Source of the DNA: Meghimatium bilineatum
Taxonomy: Eukaryota > Mollusca > Gastropoda > Stylommatophora > Philomycidae
Direction: 5' to 3'
Length of the DNA: 64,000 nt
Assembly (NCBI GenBank): GCA_034231615.1
Contig: CM067311.1
Coordinates: 14,975,360-15,039,359, forward strand
Part shown: positions 58,235 through 64,000 of the stretch, piece by piece
Position numbering within the stretch: the stretch's first letter is position 1
Layout of the letters: every line of letters starts with the position of its first letter
The notes under the pieces: generated by a model
Database searches by the model: none
The model's input: the letters and a program-made list of their open reading frames with translations, nothing else
What the model was told of the DNA's origin: nothing
Program-made: the position numbers and the translations under genes

Positions 58235-59515
58235 GGGGTGCAAAGGGAACGCATTGCACTAGGCGGACCCAGGGTTAGCAGATAACCAAGACCCCAAATG
58301 TACCTCCTCGCGGTGCACCCTGGAAACAGAAATACAGCAGCTCGAGCTGATTCTGGCCAAATCATTTGGGGATCGTGTCCGAGAATGTGGAGGCAGCAGA
58401 TGGAAAGAGATTTGACTGCATAAGAAACAGACAATATCTCCGACACCACCAGCACCACCACATATATCGACACTGTCGACATACAGTGAAGCTAGTCAGT
58501 CCAGTCCGAACTGCAAATAGAAAGTGAAAAGAACTGCGTGAACTGCAAATAGAAAGTGAAAAGTTTCTAGGAAAGGGGAACTACAAGCTCCGTCAGCTCT
58601 AGACGAGCTTCTAGTTACCTGTGCTCCTTACAAGCGGAGACCCAGACCCATTCATTGGCGTTCGGAAAAGCAAGAAGACCTAACCCAACTCTAATGTCGA
58701 GCCTTCCTAAACCAGAATTATGCTCGCGAAGAGAAAGGGTTCCGTACCCGATGGGCTTAGGCAAGAAAGGGACACCGATGGATGTCCTGGCCCAACTCTA
58801 CTGTCAAGTTTTCCTACACCAAAACTACACTGGCAGTACTTAGTACTTAATACTAAGTACCGGAAGTACACTTGCAGAAATAAATGGTTCCGTACCCGAT
58901 TAGCTCAGGCACAAAAGAGGCAACGATTTAGCCCTGGCCCAACTCTACTGTCAGGTTTTCCTACACCAAAACTACACTGGCAGAGAGAAAGGGTTCAGTA
59001 CCTGATGGGCTCAGGCGATATTGGGACAAGGTCGCTCAGCTCGAGAACGCCTTGCTCTCAAACGCGTGGTGTGAGACTCGAACTTGGACAAGGGGTACAC
59101 GATGTCGGTGAATGACACCTCGGCTAAGAAGGCGAAAGAGCCAGGGTCCAACTCTTCTGTTGAGTTCTTCCCCTTAAGGAGCCAGGCTCACGGATGAGAA
59201 ACGGTTCAGTACCCGATGGGCACAGGCACAATACGTCCAATTACACGAGGCAAGTTCATAGACAGTGGAACACCTCATACGAGAGCAAAAATCGTCTTGG
59301 CGAAGAGTCACCACATACACGCGTGCCTGGAGACAGATATGGAGGCTATCACAGGCTATGGTAGCCCACTCGAATTGTCAAGGCATGCCAAAATCGGATA
59401 TGCTAGGCCTACACGGCGCATAACTGTGGCACAACGTAATCACGCTCCCGGCGGAAATCGCACGGATATCCGTGCTGGTTACAATGGAGCGAACGCAAAA
59501 CAAACAAACAAACAA
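58235..59515 (+). mobile_element. Element D copy 1: 1.28-kb non-autonomous retroelement, 11-bp TSD
   Basis: 'actagacattt' at 58224-58234 and 59516-59526 flanks the element. It begins 'ggggtgcaaaggg' and ends in (CAAA)n. It is collinear with the copy at 62529, sharing its exact 5' end, so neither is 5'-truncated. The first 65 bp contain a perfect GGTTA/TAACC hairpin and an outer GGGGT/ACCCC pairing. Internally, units of about 105 bp repeat, each with 'ggttc.gtaccc.gat' (58738, 58886, 58992, 59201), which loosely resembles a Pol III B box. No enzymatic domain is encoded. It lacks about 90 bp present in copy 2 near 62812 and has a local duplication at about 58835-58860. Confidence 0.88.
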
Positions 59516-59526
59516 ACTAGACATTT

Positions 59527-60389
59527 ATGGATCACATTTATGGATTTAGAAGTTATTCATCTGACATTGGACTATTTAACAATCTCAAAAGCATTAATCT
59601 ATTGTTTCTTTTGAACCCTGTGCTCGCTTTTATTGCGGCGTTCTTTGCCAGAGAAACTTCTAACATTTATTCATTTTAACACAGGTGGGAGAGTTGTAAG
59701 GAATATCATTGTAACACATGTGGGAGAGTTGTAATGAATATAATTTTAACAGTGTGTTGTCTAGTATTATTATGTATAAGGGTTAGTCATGGTCGCTGTA
59801 AGTTATTGAGTAATGGATGATAAGTTTGGGTTTTCTGTAACGTGATACACTGACAAATTATCACTTTCATTTATTCCAAAGACAGTAAGTGAGAAAAGGA
59901 AGCGTGGATGTTAGAGTGTGAGGTCTATGGCACCATCTTTGTCCTTAGGTGGTATGCTAGTCATGTTCTACGACTCAAAGTACACAGATTGAGAAAACTG
60001 TAGCTTATAGGGACATCATATATATTGTTAGTTTCTTTGACATTCCTGCAATACGAAAGTTATAAATATATTTGTGAATATATAGTATATTCACAGTTTA
60101 CTGAAATAATCACCATTCTTCAGTTTTTCTTTTTTTAAAATAAAGAAAGTATCTTATGGCGAGGTATGCGCCTTTCAGCCACAAAAAAAGGTTATGTTTA
60201 AGATCATCCAGTCACCATGATTCCAATATTAACATTGTGATGACAAAAACGTATTGAATATATAACTCGGCGGTTATGGTTTTGCAGCACTCCCTGAAAT
60301 ACATACTCTCGAATTCATGGTGGCTGGATTACCCAAGGGTGGCTCTATTATTATTTTATGGTTAAAAAATTATTATATAACCAAATTGG
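59527..60389. other. No gene recognised; one 36-bp duplication
   Basis: 'aacacaggtgggagagttgt' and flanking bases repeat at about 59680 and 59716. Nothing else is recognised. Confidence 0.45.
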
Positions 60390-60657
60390 TGCCAGTGTGT
60401 TGCCAGAGGACAGAAGGGGGGGGGGTAAAGAATTGCAACATTATTATCCGCCAATTATGTTGTAAGAGGGTAGTAAGCAGGTCTTGCCTCGCATTGGTTG
60501 TTTCATCCCCAAAAAGGTCAAAGTAGTAGGATGTGTCAGACCGAAAAGCGCAGATATCTCAGCTAAGATATAAGCTATGACACAATGCACTTCGTTCTCC
60601 GAACTACATAATACTAATATTCAGGAGTCTGAGAACGAACGCCGAAGAAGAGGAGAG
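60390..60657 (+). mobile_element. SINE-B, full length, 7-bp TSD
   Basis: 'aaattgg' at 60383-60389 and 60658-60664 flanks a 268-bp copy from 'tgccagtgtgttgccagagg' to 'gaacgccgaagaagagg'. This gives the best estimate of SINE-B ends. Confidence 0.78.
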
Positions 60658-60838
60658 AAATTGGACCATGTACGCGTTTGAAAGAAGTGCGCCTCACCAT
60701 AAGGTTACTTTAAATAAAATTAATTATAATAATAACATAGTTTGTGGTACAAACAGGAGTTAGGTAATAACGAAACATGAGGATGATAAAACAGAGGTTT
60801 ATTACATAAACATATATTTGATCAAAAGTATTCATTGA

Positions 60839-60840
<2 letters not shown>

Positions 60841-60888
<48 letters not shown>

Positions 60889-60960
60889 ACACGCACGCAC
60901 GCCCGGGCGCGCACACACACACATATATATATATATATGCGTGCGTGCGTGTGTGTGTAT
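60841..60960. repeat. (CA)n-(CG-rich)-(TA)n-(TG)n microsatellite with inverted arms
   Basis: The 17-mer at 60886-60902 ('cacacacgcacgcacgc') is the exact reverse complement of 60939-60955, with a 36-nt spacer containing 'gcccgggcgcgc' and an (AT) run. Alternating purine-pyrimidine throughout. Confidence 0.92.
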
Positions 60961-61204
60961 GATGACCATTTTTACATTCACATTTGAAAATTCAATTAGA
61001 ATTATGACCATGTCTAATAGTTCGTAGATGGCTAATGAGCCCTATTCGAGCTGTAAATATCCGTGCACAGTACGAACATGGAATTACCACTGTAGACGGA
61101 TTTTGATATATCCGTGACTTTCTAGTTACTCTCGGCTGTTAGGCTGCAACATTTCTCCTCTTTTCACAAGATGTTGCGCTTTTTTTGACTGTAGAGCGCC
61201 ATAT

Positions 61205-61230
61205 ATATACGTACATACATACATACATAC
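61205..61230. repeat. (CATA)n microsatellite
   Basis: About six units of 'cata' followed by a T-run at 61240-61252. Confidence 0.9.
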
Positions 61231-61544
61231 ATACATTAAGTGTTTTTTTTTTTCTAGGAAAAAAAGAAGGGTATACGGCGTTTACAGAAGTGGATGGTCA
61301 ATACTTTAAAATGAATGGCCACCACCCATTCCCCTACCCCCTCCATTTGGCCGTAATAATTTGCATATTGGGAACTTTGAAAAAAAACAAGCTTACGTAT
61401 GAAACATTTTGAGTAATCATATAATTTTCTTATAGTTCTACTGTCATAATATAAAACGGGCGGCGGTGTGGTTTGTTGTGTATTCTCCGTAACGTTAATT
61501 ATGAGGTTGCGTTATCTAAAGAGGAAGGGTTCAATCATTTCGTG

Positions 61545-61665
61545 TTTTGACAGTGTCAGAAGGAGGAGCGAAGAATATTAACACTTTGATCTGCCATGCA
61601 TGTCATAAGATACTACTAAAAGGTTTGAGGTTAATGTTGAGTATGCGAACGAGCAACAAAAAGAA
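61545..61665 (+). repeat. SINE-B 5' fragment
   Basis: 'gtcagaaggaggagcgaaga' to 'gatctgccatgcatgtcata' and 'ctactaaaaggtttgagg' matches the SINE-B 5' part only. Confidence 0.6.
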
Positions 61666-61766
61666 CCACTCAAACCTTTCCATATATATATGGGCCTCAC
61701 AACCTCCACCCATACAGACATACATACAAAAATACATTAATATAAGACTTACTGTAGCCAGATTTA

Positions 61767-64000
61767 TCATAATGGCCATAATTTATCCATGCCGTTAGAA
61801 AGTTCAATATTTCTTTCCTTGCTTTTGTAATCTGTTGCTGCGTGGTGCCCAAAAAGGAGCCAATATTCAACACATTTTGTAGGATCAAATTGACAGAGAG
61901 TGGAGTCAACTATCTTGATAAACATAACTGTTGATATAATCTTAATCAGCAATGACGATTTTAAAGGTGTCGCAATCATGTTCAGCTGTGAGAAACCTCT
62001 TGCAAGTTTACTTGAGAAGATCGGAGTGATGTCAAGATTGTGAATTGAAGGTTTGAAAGTATTTTTCCTCCTTTTATTCCAAGATTCTATGTATTATATT
62101 TCTGTCGTTCAAACGAAACCGCATTGACAAATGTCTAATTGCTTCTTCGTCATATATTACAAAATTGTGTGTTTCTTCAGACCACTGTTTTTCGTCAAGC
62201 ACAAAGGGCTCACTTGAGTAAATCAGCTTCTTTATATTCGAGCTGTCGTTGTTTTAGTGAAGTCTCCAAGTTATCATACAAGGAAACAGGGCATATTAGT
62301 TGGTTATCTTTTCTATATATTTTGTAAATAAGAATTTCTTGGACTAGAGACTTTGCAGCTTGGGCGGTTTCCTTATAGTACTGTCCGGGATATGATCGCA
62401 TATCTACAAACAACTGTATAGTGCGTTTAATTGCTTTATTGGCACAATTACAAGTTATGTTTCGTTTTTGCGATGTCAGGCTCTGTTCAGAGAGCTTTTG
62501 AAGTGTATCGCACATCACTCCTAAGTCTGGGGTGCAAAGGGAACGCATTGCTCTAGGCGGACCCAGGGTTAGCAGATAACCAAGATCCCAAATGTACCTC
62601 CACGCGGTGCACCCTGGAAACAGAAATACAGCAGCTCGAGCTGATTCTGGCCAAATCATTTGGGGATCGTGTCCGAAAATGTGGAGGTAGCAGATGGAAA
62701 GAGATTTGCCTGCACACGGACAGACATATCTCCGACACCACCAGCATCACCACATATAGCGACACTGTCGACATACAGTGAAGCTAGTCAGTCCAGTCCG
62801 AACATTGGAGGGGCAGCCAATGTAAAATGCACGTAAAGGTAGATACATGGCGAGAGACATAGATTTCATACCGAGTACAATGAAACAATGAAAGGGCAGA
62901 ACAGCGCTAGAGGGCAGCGCGAACTGCAAATAGAAAGTGAAAAGTCCCTAAGAAAGGGGGAGCTACAAGCTCCGTCAGCTCGAGACGGGCTTCTAGTTAC
63001 CTGAGTTCCTTACAGTCAGAGACCCAGACCCATCCATTGGCGTTTGGTAAAGCAAGAAGACCTAACCCAACTCTAATGTCGAGCCTTCCTAAACCAGAAA
63101 TATTCTCGCGAAGTGAAAGGGTTCTGTACCCGATGGACTTAGGCAAGAAAGGGACAACGATGGTAGTCCTGGCCCAACTCTACTGTCAATGTTTCCTATA
63201 CCGGAAGTACACTTGCAGAGAGAAAGGGTTCCGTACTCGATTCGCTCAGGCACAAAAGGGACAACGATTTAGCCCTGGCCCAACTCTACTGTCAGATTTT
63301 CCTACACCGGAAATACACTTGAAGAGAGAAAGGGTTCAGTACCTGATGGGCTCAGGCGCTATTGGGACAAGGACGCTCAGCTCGAGAACGCCTTGCTCTC
63401 AAACGCGTGGTGTGAGACTCGAACTTGGACAAGGGGTACACGATGTCGGTGAATGACACCTCGGCTAAGAGGGCGAAAGAGCCAGGGTCCAACTCCTCTG
63501 TTGAGTTCTTCCCCTTAAGGAACCAGGCTCACGGATGAGAAACGGTTCAGTACCCAATGGGCACAGGCACAGCACGTCTAATTACACGAGGCAAGTTCAT
63601 AGACAGTGGAACACCTCGTTTGAGTCAGACTAAGAGCAAGAAAATCGTCTGGGCGAAGAGTCTCCACTACGCGTGCCTGGAGACAGATATAGAGGCTGTC
63701 ACAGGCTAAGGGTAGCCCACCCGAATTGTCAAGGCATGCCGAAATCGGATGTGCTAGGCCTACAAGGCGCATAACGGTGGCACAACGTAATCACGCTTCC
63801 GGCGGAAATCGCACGGATATCCGTGCTGGTTACAATGGAGCGAACGAAAAACAAACAAACAAACAAACAAACAAACTCCTAAGTCTAAAATAAACTAAAC
63901 AATAGTAATCTTCTTCATCAATCCCTCATATGTGCATCTATCTTCTTTTTTTTAATCTCTGGAATTATCACCTTTAGCATTTCTAAAATGACAAACTAAG
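61767..64000 (-). pseudogene. hAT-dimerisation (ZNF862/KIAA1586-like) protein, decayed and split
   Basis: On the minus strand from the window end: 'YEGLMKKITIV', TAG, 'FILDLGVM' (63890-63930). Beyond the element D insertion: 'CDTLQKLSEQSLTSQKRNIT', 'IKRTIQLFVDMRSYPGQYY', ending 'EADLLK' at about 62216. After a frameshift: 'SEPFVLDEKQWSEETHNFVI', 'EEAIRHLSMRFRLNDRN' (to about 62075). After another shift: 'FSSKLARGFSQLNMIATPLK', 'LLIKIISTVMFIKIVD' and 'FDPTKCVEYWLLFGHHAATD', stop at 61767. 'E/A-RGFS-x-(M/L)-N-x-I-x-T' followed by a hydrophobic helix is the hAT C-terminal dimerisation region as found in ZNF862/KIAA1586-like proteins. Stops and shifts show it is dead. The N-terminal part lies beyond the window. 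Confidence 0.7.
62529..63874 (+). mobile_element. Element D copy 2: 1.35-kb non-autonomous retroelement, 12-bp TSD
   Basis: 'actcctaagtct' at 62517-62528 and 63875-63886 flanks the element, which starts 'ggggtgcaaaggg' and ends in a (CAAA)n tail of about eight units. It lies in the hAT-like coding sequence: joining the flanks restores the 'ILDLGVMCD' reading. A 139-codon frame (63037-63456) made of the internal repeats is broken by a frame change in copy 1, so it is probably not a selected protein. It keeps a segment near 62812-62900 that copy 1 lacks. Confidence 0.9.

Noticed and set aside
58720..59614. Two 131-132-codon ORFs
   Set aside because: Both are within or overrun element D copy 1 and its tail, with no conserved counterpart frame in copy 2 for the second.
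62510..62530. Splice acceptor at the minus-strand edge of the element D insertion ('ttttag' upstream)
   Set aside because: The coding similarity runs continuously across the joined site into 63890-63930, so the AG is better read as part of the coding sequence.
63037..63456. 139-codon protein encoded by element D
   Set aside because: The frame is built from the internal repeats, is shifted in copy 1 and shows no known domain.

Overview
The window looks like repeat-rich animal nuclear DNA. There are no bacterial operons or compact genes. What is present is a large AT-rich satellite, non-LTR retrotransposons and their decayed 3' ends, several SINE families, and many minisatellites. The mix of LINE C-termini and SINEs suggests a lophotrochozoan, most likely a mollusc, but this is inference and no host gene fixes the species.

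Layout. 1-943: nested SINEs and a 495-bp insertion. 944-32273: one satellite array with a monomer near 69 bp, organised in part into higher-order repeats (a 3.87/3.72-kb unit from about 20.0 to 30.1 kb and a 1.48-kb unit from about 12.0 to 15.1 kb). It is interrupted only near its left edge, by a decayed LINE tail on the minus strand (1371-1925) and by a nearly complete non-LTR retrotransposon with endonuclease, reverse transcriptase and RNase H (3721-8292). That retrotransposon is bounded by a clean 12-bp target-site duplication. 32274-36240: dispersed repeats, a second fragment holding the 5' end of the same retrotransposon, and a candidate element with 28-bp inverted ends. 36241-36508: a stop-free 88-codon frame preceded by a splice-acceptor-like AG, the best candidate for a host-gene exon. 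37.3-49.4 kb: a dense series of minisatellites, many lying inside copies of one dispersed family (here family C), plus SINE families A and B. 47.2-57.9 kb: an unassigned reading frame and LINE relics from several lineages, some nested. 52.56-53.04 kb is an isolated CpG-rich block. 58.2-64.0 kb: two copies of a 1.3-kb non-autonomous retroelement (here element D), each with an 11-12-bp target-site duplication. The second copy splits a decayed hAT-dimerisation (ZNF862/KIAA1586-like) coding sequence on the minus strand.

How the parts relate. Almost everything is transposable-element or tandem-repeat biology. SINE-A (about 165 bp) and SINE-B (about 270 bp) share a 3' end with a GAA-rich tail, so they were probably moved by one LINE machinery. 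Element D has a (CAAA)n tail and fixed 5' end, which points to a second machinery. The I/Ingi-like LINE has an (AACC)n tail. Nested insertions give relative ages: satellite before LINE, SINE-B before SINE-A at 39.6 kb, and the hAT-like gene before element D. Family names A, B, C and D are local labels, not database names.
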